From NCBI GenBank assembly GCA_900498245.1, contig LS998015.1:1343235-1376304 (forward strand): a DNA stretch of 33,070 bases, given 5' to 3'. Of this stretch, positions 7,454-15,639 are shown in pieces (position 1 is the stretch's first letter; every line of letters starts with the position of its first letter). The position numbers and the translations under genes are program-made. The DNA is from Candidatus Zixiibacteriota bacterium (GTDB taxonomy: Bacteria > Zixibacteria > MSB-5A5 > GN15 > PGXB01). The notes below the pieces were generated by a model. The model was given only the letters and a program-made list of their open reading frames with translations. It was not told where the DNA came from and searched no databases.

Positions 7454-8758
7454 CTACTCCACGAAGATATTATATGTGATCCGTCCGCCGGTTCCACCTT
7501 CTTCTCTTATTTCAATCAGGTGTTCGCCCGGACCACTAATCATGGCCGTAAGATCCAGTTCTCCGGAATTAAACTCTCCATTAAACGGTCCTCCGGCCGG
7601 AGCGCCGTCGACATAAACCCGTACATTTGAAGGAAGTGCATTAGCCAAAATGCCGGATTGATTCAGACCGGAACCATATGAATTGATAGTGCCGGTAAAG
7701 GTATGGGAATGGGAAATATCCACGGTAGTGGTATTGCCCGAGTAATCGTGAGAATGATTCGCACTTGCGGTACCGCTTGTAAAGTCGTGAGAGTGGTTCC
7801 CAAGGCTAGAGTTGGTCGTGAAATTGTGTTGATGATTGCTTTGATTTTGATCGACAGACATGCTCGCAATGCTTGTTGCGGGGCCGCCGTCCGCAGTCAA
7901 TGAATTTACCTCACTTCTATGAACAATATAAAATCCATTCTGTGCATAACCATGTATCAATAAATCATGATGATGGGCCCCATCGGTATTAGTGGTCCCC
8001 GAATGAGTGTGGCCCAAGTTAAACGATAAGGTTGTGCCGGAGTGAGTATGATTGGCACCGCTATTCGTTGAGGTTCCAGAATAGCCATGATAATGCGGCA
8101 CAGTCTTTATCCCCACGACTCCGGTCATAGAGTGGGTGTGCGGATTGATTCCGGCATGGGTGTGAGCCGCCAGAGTCCCCTGAAATTCGCTTCCATATAA
8201 ATAAAGTGTGACCTTATGTGTTCCGGCTCGCGTAATTATGGGAATAGTTGTCGTTGAATTGGGATTGATATCCATAATTTGATGATAGAGCTCCCGGCCC
8301 TGGCGAGCCACTTCGGCGGTGTCGGCGTATTTGGCATGCTCGGATGAAGCGGAAACCTGGGCCGTTCCCGAATAGGGAACCGAAACCAACTTTGTTCTCG
8401 GGGTCAACTCACTATAGCCTTGCGGCTGGAGGGCAAGGTAGAGGACTCGACCGTCGAAAATACTCATATCAATCGGTATCCTGCCGCCGAGAATTATATC
8501 AAATAATCCCTTAAATGTCTCGACAGTGTCAGTTTCTTCCCACAGTTTTCTTAATGGGTCAGTGGACGTGCTATCATCATAAATCCTGAAAATTACCTGA
8601 TAAACGGCATCGGCTACAGGCGAGCCATCAACATTGGTCATGCGGCCCTGATAATTGATTTTGTTTGGCACCCCCGCAAATGCCATGCTGGCCAAAAGCA
8701 GAAGCAATAAGGCTGCGGCGATAATCGATGATCCTTGCAGAACTCTTTTGACGCCCAT
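7454..8758 (-). CDS. Secreted histidine-rich HxH protein, tail-fibre-needle-like
   Basis: A 434-residue exported protein. A signal peptide (about 1-28) is followed by an 'NKINYQGRMTNVDGSPVADA' domain ending near residue 130 (YDDSTSTDPLRKLWEE, GLFDIILGGRIP), which is common in secreted proteins of FCB bacteria. Residues 190-355 contain ten HxH motifs (199, 207, 222, 237, 250, 262, 309, 322, 335, 350) set in Gly/Thr/Ser-rich spacers (NHTHSGTT, GHTHSGTT, NHSHDFTS, NHSHDYSG). In phage T4 long tail-fibre protein gp37, HxH motifs in an intertwined trimer coordinate iron ions along a needle; the spacing here suggests a similar metal-stabilised trimeric fibre, by analogy only. The last 60 residues look like a small beta domain. 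The ribosome binding site is GGGGGAGAG. It is first in an operon with the 181-residue dockerin protein. Confidence 0.7.
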   Translation of the reverse strand: MGVKRVLQGSSIIAAALLLLLLASMAFAGVPNKINYQGRMTNVDGSPVADAVYQVIFRIYDDSTSTDPLRKLWEETDTVETFKGLFDIILGGRIPIDMSIFDGRVLYLALQPQGYSELTPRTKLVSVPYSGTAQVSASSEHAKYADTAEVARQGRELYHQIMDINPNSTTTIPIITRAGTHKVTLYLYGSEFQGTLAAHTHAGINPHTHSMTGVVGIKTVPHYHGYSGTSTNSGANHTHSGTTLSFNLGHTHSGTTNTDGAHHHDLLIHGYAQNGFYIVHRSEVNSLTADGGPATSIASMSVDQNQSNHQHNFTTNSSLGNHSHDFTSGTASANHSHDYSGNTTTVDISHSHTFTGTINSYGSGLNQSGILANALPSNVRVYVDGAPAGGPFNGEFNSGELDLTAMISGPGEHLIEIREEGGTGGRITYNIFVE

Positions 8759-9065
8759 AACATCTCTCCCCCGGTGTCACCGGTCAGTTAGGTGGTTAAA
8801 AGTTTAAGAGTTGAAATTGATGAAAATTAAGCAAGAATAAATGGTTTACCCCATGTTGCCGTCAGTTTTAGCAATAATATCGATTAATTTCCCCGGGTTG
8901 TGCTCAAACCCTGCTAATAATAAGTATGTTGAGATCAATTGTCAATATTTAAGGTGGATAGGGCGATCCTGCGGCTGGCGAGAGATCCATTATCCACTTG
9001 CAAATGGGGGGGAAAAGTATTAGAATTCAGGTAATAAACTTACAAAAATATACCTGGAGGAATAC
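8759..9065. other. Divergent intergenic region (307 bp)
   Basis: This gap separates the minus-strand HxH gene from yebC. I see no gene in it. It is AT-rich with homopurine stretches, and only the yebC promoter candidate at 8998-9026 and the two ribosome binding sites stand out. Confidence 0.6.
8998..9026 (+). promoter_or_regulatory. Putative promoter for yebC-ruvCAB
   Basis: TTGCAA (8998-9003) and TAGAAT (9021-9026) are separated by 17 bp. Transcription would begin near 9033, about 30 bases before the yebC ATG, which is preceded by a good GGAGG. Confidence 0.45.
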
Positions 9066-9815
9066 ATGTCCGGCCATTCAAAATGGGCGACGATTAAACG
9101 GAAAAAAGGTAAACTGGACGCCGAACGCGGGCGGATGTTCACCAAACTAATCAAGGAAATTACAGTCGCGGCCCGTCAGGGAGGCGGCGATATCGAAGGG
9201 AACCCGCGCTTGCGGACGGCGGTGGCGACGGCCAAAGGGGCCAATATGCCGGCCGACAATATCAAGAAAGCGATCCAGAAGGGAACCGGGGAACTCCCCG
9301 GAGTTAGTTACGAGGAAGTGACATACGAAGGATACGGCCCGGCCGGGGTGGCGGTATTTATTCAAGCCATGACCGACAACAAAAACCGGACGGTTTCGGA
9401 AATCCGGCATATTTTCACCCGTTTCAACGGGAACCTCGGGGAGAACGGCTGCGTGTCGTGGATGTTCGACCGGCGCGGGATTATCACGGTGCCGACCAAC
9501 GTGGCGGATGAAGATTCGATGATGGAAATTGTGCTCGACGCCGGGGCCTCCGATATGAGCAACGAAGGGGATGTGTACGAAATCATTACCCCGTTTAACG
9601 ATCTGGAAAAAGTGCGGGGGGCAATAGAAAAGAAATCGATACCGATAAGTTCGGCGGAAGCGACGATGGTGCCGCAAAATTATGTCAAACTGGACGAGAA
9701 GCATGCCGAGACGATGTTGAAACTGTACGAGGCCCTGGAAGAGCATGATGATGTCCAGAAAGTTTTCGCCAATTTCGATATCGACGAAAAAGTAATGGCC
9801 CGACTGGCCGGCTGA
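9066..9815 (+). CDS. yebC: YebC/PmpR family protein
   Basis: A 249-residue protein of the YebC/PmpR family, described as DNA-binding transcriptional regulators and, more recently, as factors relieving ribosome stalling. The diagnostic start SGHSKWATIKRKKGKLDAER is intact, followed by FTKLIKEITVAARQGGGDIEGNPRLRTAV, NMPADNIKKAIQKGTGE and YEGYGPAGVAVFIQAMTDNKNRT. The length is normal for the family. GGAGG lies five bases before the ATG. ruvC begins 13 bp downstream; yebC-ruvC-ruvA-ruvB is a classical bacterial order. Confidence 0.97.
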   Translation: MSGHSKWATIKRKKGKLDAERGRMFTKLIKEITVAARQGGGDIEGNPRLRTAVATAKGANMPADNIKKAIQKGTGELPGVSYEEVTYEGYGPAGVAVFIQAMTDNKNRTVSEIRHIFTRFNGNLGENGCVSWMFDRRGIITVPTNVADEDSMMEIVLDAGASDMSNEGDVYEIITPFNDLEKVRGAIEKKSIPISSAEATMVPQNYVKLDEKHAETMLKLYEALEEHDDVQKVFANFDIDEKVMARLAG

Positions 9816-9828
9816 ACCGTCTAAATCG

Positions 9829-10317
9829 ATGGTCATAATCGGCATTGATCCCGGTTTGCATATCACCGGTTACAGCGTGCTGGAATCGGAAGGGCCGAAA
9901 ATCAGGGTATTGGAGGCGGGAATTATAAGCACCGGGAAAAGGGCCGCATTCGAAGACAAACTGGGGGAGATATTTGCCGAGGTCGGCAAGATAATCGCGC
10001 AATTCAAACCGGATTATATGGCGGTGGAAGAATTATATTCGCATTACACTCATCCCAGGACGGCCATAATCATGGGGCACGCCCGGGGGATGGTGTTCCT
10101 TCAGGCGGCGCGGAACAAGGTGCCGATTGTGTCCTACGCCTCGACGCGCATCAAAAAATCGCTGACCGGCAACGGCCGGGCGACCAAGGGGCAGATGCAG
10201 AAAATGATTTGCGCCATGCTGAATATCAAACAGGCGCTATATTCGCCGGATACGGCCGATGCCCTGGCGGCGGCGCTCTGCCATCACAACGCCCTGATGG
10301 GAAAGAGGGGACGATGA
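9829..10317 (+). CDS. ruvC: Holliday junction resolvase RuvC
   Basis: RuvC cuts Holliday junctions symmetrically as a dimer in the RuvABC resolvasome. The 162-residue protein carries all expected acidic residues: Asp7 (IGIDPGLHITGY), Glu67 (MAVEELY), and Asp141 and Asp144 (SPDTADALAAALCHH). The conserved RIKKSLTGNGRATKGQM segment is present. Its stop codon overlaps the ruvA start (ATGA), so the two are translationally coupled. Confidence 0.97.
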   Translation: MVIIGIDPGLHITGYSVLESEGPKIRVLEAGIISTGKRAAFEDKLGEIFAEVGKIIAQFKPDYMAVEELYSHYTHPRTAIIMGHARGMVFLQAARNKVPIVSYASTRIKKSLTGNGRATKGQMQKMICAMLNIKQALYSPDTADALAAALCHHNALMGKRGR

Positions 10318-10967
10318 TTTCGAGAATCTCGGGCAAGGTCATCAATTTGACCGAAGATGTGGTCACGATTGAACTGAACGGATTGTACTATGACGTGATG
10401 ATACCATCGGGCCTGTACGACCGTCTCCGCGATGTCCAGTTGTCCGGCAACAACGTGACCCTGCATACTTTCGACTATATCGAGGCGGGGGATATGAAAA
10501 GTTATCATTATCCGCGGCTGGTAGGGTTCACCGACCCGATCGATAAGGAGTTTTTTCAGTCATTTACGACCGTATCAGGTTTAGGGATAAAGAAGGCGTT
10601 AAAATCACTGACCCTTCCAATTCGTCAGATCGCGACGGCCATTGAGACCAAAGACGGGGCGACCCTGGCGCGTCTGCCGGGAATCGGGCGGCGGATGGCC
10701 GAAAAAGTGATTGCGGAACTGTGCGGAAAAATGGCAAGATTTGCTTTATCGAAAGGAGAGGAGCCCCTGGTGGTGCCGACAAAGGAACGAGCCGATTTTG
10801 CCGAGGAAGCGATCGCGGTTTTGCTGCAGTTGCAGTATAAACGGGTCGAGGCCGAAAAAATGGTGGAAAATGCCTTGCGCGACAATCCCCGGATCAACAG
10901 CGCCGAGGATTTGATTACGGCGATCTTCAATCAGGTCAATCCGGTCGGAAAGAGAGAGAACCGTTGA
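10314..10967 (+). CDS. ruvA: Holliday junction branch migration protein RuvA
   Basis: RuvA binds the four-way junction as a tetramer and loads RuvB. The protein is 217 residues from the ATG overlapping the ruvC stop; an in-frame start further upstream would run into ruvC and is rejected. The N-terminal OB-fold (MISRISGKVINLTEDVVTIE), the helix-hairpin-helix pair (FTTVSGLGIKKALKSL and ARLPGIGRRMAEKVI) and the C-terminal RuvB-binding domain (FAEEAIAVLLQLQYKRVEAE) are visible. It ends in TTGA, whose TTG is the ruvB start. Confidence 0.96.
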   Translation: MISRISGKVINLTEDVVTIELNGLYYDVMIPSGLYDRLRDVQLSGNNVTLHTFDYIEAGDMKSYHYPRLVGFTDPIDKEFFQSFTTVSGLGIKKALKSLTLPIRQIATAIETKDGATLARLPGIGRRMAEKVIAELCGKMARFALSKGEEPLVVPTKERADFAEEAIAVLLQLQYKRVEAEKMVENALRDNPRINSAEDLITAIFNQVNPVGKRENR

Positions 10968-11995
10968 GCCGCGAAAGAATCATATCGGGAGAAATTATCT
11001 CACCCGAAGAGGAATCATTCATTCTCTCGCTACGGCCGAAATTTCTCAATGAGTATATCGGCCAAAAGGGCTTAAAAGAGAAATTGCGGGTTTCGATCGA
11101 GGCGGCCAAGATGCGGAAAGAGGCCTGCGAGCATATTCTTTTCTATGGCCCGCCGGGATTGGGCAAAACGACTCTGGCGCATGTTATCGCCAACGAGATG
11201 AGCAGCCGGCTGGTGGCGACCTCGGGGCCATCGTTGAGCCGCACCGGCGACCTGATGGGAATATTGACCAACCTCGGGGAGGGGGATATACTATTTATCG
11301 ATGAGATTCACCGGCTGTCACCGGCGATCGAGGAATTCATTTATCCGGCAATGGAGGATTTCAAGGTTGATTTCGTGGTCGATAAAGGGGCGTTCGCCAA
11401 AGTTATTAATATCCCGTTGAAGCGATTCACGCTGATAGGCGCAACCACACGGGCGGGGTTATTATCGCCGCCGCTTCGGGATCGGTTTGGATTGTACTAT
11501 CATATCGATTTTTATCCGCCGGAGGAACTGCGGGAAATTATCAGCCGATCGGCGCAACTTCTCAATGTGAAAATATCGACTGACGCCGCCGAAGAAATTT
11601 CACGCCGGGCCCGGGGGACGCCGCGCGTGGCCAACCGGCTGCTTCGCCGGGTCAGAGATTTTGCATCGGTGAAGGGAGATGGTGATATTGATATCACTAC
11701 GGCGCAGAAGGCGCTCGAAGCCGAGGGGATCGATGTTATCGGGCTGGACAGTCTAGACAGGAAGTTCCTCAAGGTGATTATCGATTACTACAAGGGGGGG
11801 CCGGTCGGTATCGAAGCGCTGGGAGCGACGCTCAATGAAGAGATCGACACCCTGGTAGATATCGTGGAGCCGTATTTACTGAAAATCGGGTTCCTTCAGA
11901 GAACAAGGCGGGGAAGGATGGTTTCCAACGATGCCTGCCGGCATTTGGGGGTCAATTTGAATCTTGACGATCAGCCGAATTTGTTTGAAGAATAG
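10964..11995 (+). CDS. ruvB: Holliday junction helicase motor RuvB
   Basis: RuvB is the hexameric AAA+ motor driving branch migration. The 343-residue protein begins at a TTG overlapping the ruvA stop by four bases. It shows the N-terminal LRPKFLNEYIGQKGLKEKL, Walker A GPPGLGKTT (residues 62-70), Walker B ILFIDEIHRL (Asp113, Glu114), sensor 1 (TLIGATTRAGLLSPPLRDRFG), the arginine-finger region and a C-terminal winged helix ending KIGFLQRTRRGRMVSNDACRHLG. Length is normal. Only 9 bp separates its stop from the convergent DUF1003 gene, and no terminator fits in that space. Confidence 0.97.
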   Translation: MSRERIISGEIISPEEESFILSLRPKFLNEYIGQKGLKEKLRVSIEAAKMRKEACEHILFYGPPGLGKTTLAHVIANEMSSRLVATSGPSLSRTGDLMGILTNLGEGDILFIDEIHRLSPAIEEFIYPAMEDFKVDFVVDKGAFAKVINIPLKRFTLIGATTRAGLLSPPLRDRFGLYYHIDFYPPEELREIISRSAQLLNVKISTDAAEEISRRARGTPRVANRLLRRVRDFASVKGDGDIDITTAQKALEAEGIDVIGLDSLDRKFLKVIIDYYKGGPVGIEALGATLNEEIDTLVDIVEPYLLKIGFLQRTRRGRMVSNDACRHLGVNLNLDDQPNLFEE

Positions 11996-12004
11996 TTAAT
12001 CTGA

Positions 12005-12727
12005 TCAATTATCATCCGTCCTGTCGTTCCGGCGGTTGATATCTTCCATAAGTTCCATCTGAATTTTCTGTATCTCCAATAGTCTCTGCCATTGATGCGA
12101 TATCAACTGGTCGATTTTGGCGTTGATGTGACGGATTTCCAGTTCGGCTTTGAGATTGACCTGGTAGTCATGTTCGGCGCGGAGACGATCCTTGGATTCC
12201 TGCCGGTTCTGGCTCATCATGATGACCGGGGCCTGAATGGCGGCCAGGCAGGAGAGAATCAGGTTGAGCAGGATGAAGGGATAGGGGTCATAATGGCGGC
12301 CAAAAAGGGCGGAGGAATTTATAATAATCCAGATTATAAGAACCAGCATAAAACTCGTAATGAAACCCCAACTGCCGCCGAAATCGGCGATTTTATCAGC
12401 GAGACGCTGGCCCGCGGTGAGTTTGCTGTCGAATTCCAGGTTAATATCTTTGGAAAGGACTTCGTGTTCACGCAAACTTTCCAAAACCGATTGCTCGAGA
12501 TTGGTCAACTCCCCTTTTTCATCACGCAGAACGTCTTCGACATATTCCGCCCGGTATTTGTTGAGGCAGGAGAGGCAGATATAGTCATGGGACGACCAGT
12601 CGGGGTGCTCTTTTTTGATCAGTTCGGCGACCGAGGTGGACAGGATTTCCAGGGGGCGGGTGTCATTACGGTCTTTCTGTTTATGGCAGGAAATGCAGAG
12701 CGAAGTCTGCTGATTGGCGGTTGACAT
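12005..12727 (-). CDS. DUF1003 membrane protein with N-terminal zinc-ribbon-like motif
   Basis: A 240-residue protein of the DUF1003 family (function unknown). The N-terminal 60 residues carry two cysteine pairs (CISCHK and CLSCLNKY) that look like a zinc ribbon. The DUF1003 core follows: ADKIADFGGSWGFITSFMLVLIIWIIINS (TM1), the conserved DPYPFILLNLILSCLAAIQAPVIMMSQNRQ (TM2), then a charged helical tail (KDRLRAEHDYQVNLKAELEI). I chose the ATG at 12727 because GGAGG lies five bases upstream; a TTG at 12739 would add four residues and overlap that site. It is convergent with ruvB and about 100 bp from its minus-strand neighbour. Confidence 0.85.
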   Translation of the reverse strand: MSTANQQTSLCISCHKQKDRNDTRPLEILSTSVAELIKKEHPDWSSHDYICLSCLNKYRAEYVEDVLRDEKGELTNLEQSVLESLREHEVLSKDINLEFDSKLTAGQRLADKIADFGGSWGFITSFMLVLIIWIIINSSALFGRHYDPYPFILLNLILSCLAAIQAPVIMMSQNRQESKDRLRAEHDYQVNLKAELEIRHINAKIDQLISHQWQRLLEIQKIQMELMEDINRRNDRTDDN

Positions 12728-12833
12728 CGAATCCTCCAATTTAATTTAGCGGAGTCTATTATGAGCAATTATACGAATTATTAGACCGGATGTCAGCGGG
12801 AAAGCGAAAGATGAAAACTATTGAAAATTGCGC

Positions 12834-13403
12834 TCAAATGGCCACGCCGAAACGGACAAATTGCATCTGCCCGAAGTTGACACCATACCGGATGGGGCCA
12901 TGACTGAGCCCGCAAACGAAGCCGTATTCCAGGACCAAGCCAAAATTTCCGGAGACCCAGTAATCAGCCTCGAGGAAGCCCTTAAGACTCAAGTATGATT
13001 CATCGGGAAAATATTTGGTTCCGGAGACTTTCAGGGCGCCGACGGCAATTCCCGGGCACAGGAAAACCCTCCGGGGGCGAAGACCCGGCCCGGCCTTGAT
13101 CCTGACGGCGAAATCCATGGCTGTTTGAGGCGGCGCACTGAGGTTTCCGACAGGGACAAGATGATAGAAATCAGCGGAGTACCCAAGGTAGATTCTTCGT
13201 GTTACAAGGAAATCCAGATGAAGGCCATAATCCAGATCCGGCTTTTTTCTAATACCGAATGCGGAGACATCGCCCTGACCGAGACGCCCGATGTTGAAGC
13301 CGAGGATTATTTTTTTGGGAGGAAAATCTTTTCCCGATGCCGGCGGAACCAGCAATACCAGAGTGATGACTGCAAATGCCAGGTATTTTAGTTTTGTACT
13401 CAT
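12834..13403 (-). CDS. Exported protein, probable small outer-membrane beta-barrel
   Basis: A 189-residue protein of unknown function with a signal peptide (KYLAFAVITLVLLVPPASG). The rest is made of alternating polar and aromatic/hydrophobic strands (YGLHLDFLVTRRIYLGYSADFY, AMDFAVRIKAGPG, LEADYWVSGNFGLVLEYGFV), and the chain ends MQFVRFGVAI, consistent with a beta-barrel of about eight strands. It shares a pattern with the gene at 13963-14568 (YG-LDF, A-VK/RIK, P-AVG, Y--LK--LE), so the two look like diverged paralogues. It is the last gene of a three-gene operon, 11 bp after the thioredoxin gene. Confidence 0.6.
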   Translation of the reverse strand: MSTKLKYLAFAVITLVLLVPPASGKDFPPKKIILGFNIGRLGQGDVSAFGIRKKPDLDYGLHLDFLVTRRIYLGYSADFYHLVPVGNLSAPPQTAMDFAVRIKAGPGLRPRRVFLCPGIAVGALKVSGTKYFPDESYLSLKGFLEADYWVSGNFGLVLEYGFVCGLSHGPIRYGVNFGQMQFVRFGVAI

Positions 13404-13414
13404 ATAATCAATAA

Positions 13415-13951
13415 TCAGGGGTGCATGTTATTTGACAATTTTTGCCCATACTTTCCGTCGCGAATATCTTCAAGTATGGGGGCAAGACCGGCGGCGTTTC
13501 GATATCCCGTCGCCCGGCCGATATAATTGCCTTTCTTTCCGAAGAAGCATAAATCCGGTATGCCGGAGATTTGATAAATCCGGGCTAGATCATTGCATGT
13601 CACCGCGGAATCATAATATCTGACGAGAGTATCGGAGTCGATATCGATTTTCGCCATATTAAAGGATTCCGAAAATATTTTTGAGACGGTCGGATCCCTG
13701 AATGTCTCCGATTCCAATTTCTTGCAGTAGCCGCACCAGGAGGCATGGAAATAAATGCAGGAGTAGTCTTTTTTCTCGAGAGTGGAATCATAGACGATAT
13801 CGGTTCCGACCCAGTTGACAGCGATGGCGGTATCGGACGGGTTTTTGTCAATCGCGGGAATGTTATTCAGTTTATCGTCGCAGGAACAGGCAAAAATCAG
13901 GGCCGATAGAAGAGTTATTTCAAGGCAGGCTATAAGGCATTTTGGTTTCAT
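13415..13951 (-). CDS. Envelope thioredoxin-fold protein, putative lipoprotein
   Basis: A 178-residue thioredoxin-like protein expected to act on disulfides in the periplasm. The N-terminus is hydrophobic and ends in a cysteine-rich stretch (ALIFACSCDD) that may be a lipobox, though it is not canonical. The active site is WCGYC (Cys73, Cys76), inside YFHASWCGYCKKLESETF, a pattern of thioredoxin_7-like proteins. The cis-proline loop reads SGIPDLCFFGK. Two in-frame ATGs are six bases apart; I chose the second because AAGGAGG abuts the first and is six bases from the second. The spacing is 11 bp to each neighbouring barrel gene. Confidence 0.8.
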   Translation of the reverse strand: MKPKCLIACLEITLLSALIFACSCDDKLNNIPAIDKNPSDTAIAVNWVGTDIVYDSTLEKKDYSCIYFHASWCGYCKKLESETFRDPTVSKIFSESFNMAKIDIDSDTLVRYYDSAVTCNDLARIYQISGIPDLCFFGKKGNYIGRATGYRNAAGLAPILEDIRDGKYGQKLSNNMHP

Positions 13952-13962
13952 AGTCATCCTCC

Positions 13963-14568
13963 TTACAAAGTAATGCCGCCTCGGACAATTATCATCGGCC
14001 CGGCGGTAAAATGATATTTTTCAGTATGGCCGACAGCATACAGGAGACCGGCTTCGGCGCAAATACCGCTGGAAATTCCGGAAAGGGCCAGGACCTCCAA
14101 ATAGGCTTTGAGGGTCATATAGCGGGTTTTGCCGATCCAGGAATAATTATAGGAATTAAACATGCCATATCCAACAGCCAACGCCGGGCGAAACACGAAC
14201 GGGTTTTCATGGCTCTCAAAGTTAAATTTTACGGCCAGGGAGGCATCGAGAGCATCGGTGGGCCTGATAAACTCGACATCGATTTCAGGAAATCTGGCGA
14301 CAATGCGATAAATGTCAAAAGCGACACCGGCGGACAATTTTTTCACCAGAGGGAAATCGAGAAATATACCGTAACTATATTTGGCCCGGGAATCGATGTC
14401 AATATTATTGCCCTTGACGTTGACGGGGCCCCAGGATATGGCGCCGAACTTAATTCCAAACATACCGTTTTTCTTTTGCGATGCCGTTCCGAAAACAAGG
14501 GCGGGGAATATAACTAAAATATATACAATGGCCCCAGAGAGAATGTATGATGCCGGGCGCCTTGTCAC
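13963..14568 (-). CDS. Exported protein, probable small outer-membrane beta-barrel
   Basis: A 201-residue protein of unknown function and first gene of a three-gene operon. A signal sequence (about 8-28, YILSGAIVYILVIFPALVFG) precedes alternating beta strands: YSYGIFLDFPLVKKLSAGVAFDIY, ALDASLAVKFNF, PFVFRPALAVGYG, YMTLKAYLEV and a final MIIVRGGITL. It resembles the 12834-13403 product. The start is a GTG with GGAGG four bases upstream. Promoter boxes at 14610-14638 lie within two palindromes, suggesting repressor control. The thioredoxin between the paralogues may fold them or be their partner, which is an inference from order only. Confidence 0.6.
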   Translation of the reverse strand: MTRRPASYILSGAIVYILVIFPALVFGTASQKKNGMFGIKFGAISWGPVNVKGNNIDIDSRAKYSYGIFLDFPLVKKLSAGVAFDIYRIVARFPEIDVEFIRPTDALDASLAVKFNFESHENPFVFRPALAVGYGMFNSYNYSWIGKTRYMTLKAYLEVLALSGISSGICAEAGLLYAVGHTEKYHFTAGPMIIVRGGITL

Positions 14569-14601
14569 AGGTCCTCCAGATGATAATACTGATATGACTT
14601 A

Positions 14602-14642
14602 TCAATCATATTTAATATGATTGATGCGATATTGTCAATATC
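14602..14642 (-). promoter_or_regulatory. Promoter with two overlapping palindromic operators
   Basis: On the minus strand a perfect -35 TTGACA (14633-14638) and a -10 TTAAAT (14610-14615) are 17 bp apart. The -35 lies inside the 15-bp palindrome GATATTGTCAATATC (14628-14642). The -10 lies inside an inverted repeat with 10-bp arms TCAATCATAT and ATATGATTGA around a 3-bp centre (14602-14624). This arrangement is what repressor binding sites over a promoter look like. Confidence 0.6.
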
Positions 14643-14680
14643 TTCCTGCGTAAAAATAGGCCTGGTGCAAAATAATCCTA

Positions 14681-14697
14681 CTGACAGAATCTGTCAG
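14681..14697 (-). terminator. Weak hairpin at the end of the minus-strand EamA gene
   Basis: The perfect inverted repeat CTGACAG / CTGTCAG with a 3-base loop overlaps the stop codon of the EamA gene. Downstream on the minus strand comes TAGGATTATTTT, a poor T-tract. It is a possible terminator. Confidence 0.4.
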
Positions 14698-15593
14698 GAT
14701 AGCATATCGGTTGATGACGGTGCGCTGCCGATTCCCTGATGCAAGACTATGAAAATACCGAAAAGAATCAAAACCCCTCCCGTTACAGTCCACCAGCCGG
14801 GAATCTGATGGAAGAAAAAGATCGCCAGAATGGTGGCGCCGATCGGCTCGCCCAGAATGGTGGTGGCGACTTTATGGGCGGAGACATATTTCAGGAGCCA
14901 ATTGTACAGGGAATGCCCCAATACGGTCGGAATTATGGCGAGTAAAAGAAAAAATATCCAGGATTTGGCCGGATAGGAAGTCAGATTTTCACCGTACAAA
15001 AGAGATATGGCAAGAAGGGTGGCGGCGGCGGTCGAATAAACCGGCAGGATATACCCGAGATTATCGATATGGGCCCGGAGATGCCGCCCGATGAAGAGAT
15101 ATATTCCGGCGCAAATCGCCCCGACCAGCGCCATCAGGTCGCCGAGAACATACTGACGCCCGAGGTTAAAATCACCGCGCGAGATCAAGATCATACCGGC
15201 CAGAGCCACGACCATGCCCAAGACGGAGCGGGAGGCGATCCGGTCCTTGAGAAGAAGCGCTTCCATCATCAGGACAAAAATCGGCTGAGTGGCGACTAGA
15301 ATGGTGGAGTTGGAAATAGTGGTATAGAAAAGCGATGTAACCCAGAAGGCAAAATGAAGCCCCAGAACGATGCCGGAAGCAAAAAGAAGATATTTCTGGC
15401 GTGTTGTCAGGATAGCCATCGATTTGCGGGCCCGAGGAAGGGCCGGAATAGCCAAAAGAGCGGAGGCAATGGCCATCCGGTAAAAGGCGACCGGAAGCGG
15501 CGGGGCATCGGCCAGTTTAATCAATATCGACGCCCAGGAAACCGCGAAAGTCGCCACAAATAGAGAAAGGTATAATCTTGCTTGGCCGGCCAT
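14694..15593 (-). CDS. EamA/DMT family transporter
   Basis: A 299-residue inner-membrane protein of the drug/metabolite transporter superfamily, with ten predicted hydrophobic segments in two EamA repeats (1-140 and 150-290). Recognisable features are the start LYLSLFVATFAVSWASILIKLAD, PLPVAFYRMAIASALL, the first-repeat end TTISNSTILVATQPIFVLMMEALLLKDRI with LGMVVALAGMILISRGDF, and the second-repeat ending VATTILGEPIGATILAIFFFHQIPGWWTVTGGVLILFGIFIV. Substrate cannot be predicted; relatives export amino acids or metabolites. It is divergent from two more EamA genes but differs from them clearly, so it is not a recent duplicate. Confidence 0.88.
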   Translation of the reverse strand: MAGQARLYLSLFVATFAVSWASILIKLADAPPLPVAFYRMAIASALLAIPALPRARKSMAILTTRQKYLLFASGIVLGLHFAFWVTSLFYTTISNSTILVATQPIFVLMMEALLLKDRIASRSVLGMVVALAGMILISRGDFNLGRQYVLGDLMALVGAICAGIYLFIGRHLRAHIDNLGYILPVYSTAAATLLAISLLYGENLTSYPAKSWIFFLLLAIIPTVLGHSLYNWLLKYVSAHKVATTILGEPIGATILAIFFFHQIPGWWTVTGGVLILFGIFIVLHQGIGSAPSSTDMLS

Positions 15594-15639
15594 AATTTTT
15601 CTGTATATTGTCCGTTCAATATAGCCAAATAGATAAATT

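Noticed and set aside
7454-8758. The HxH protein as evidence of a prophage.
   Set aside because: It has a signal peptide and a bacterial-type N-terminal domain, and no phage structural, lysis or integrase gene is in the window.
10209-10313. An upstream start for ruvA that would add 35 residues.
   Set aside because: It lies inside ruvC, and the ATG at 10314 overlaps the ruvC stop in the usual coupled way and fits the family N-terminus.
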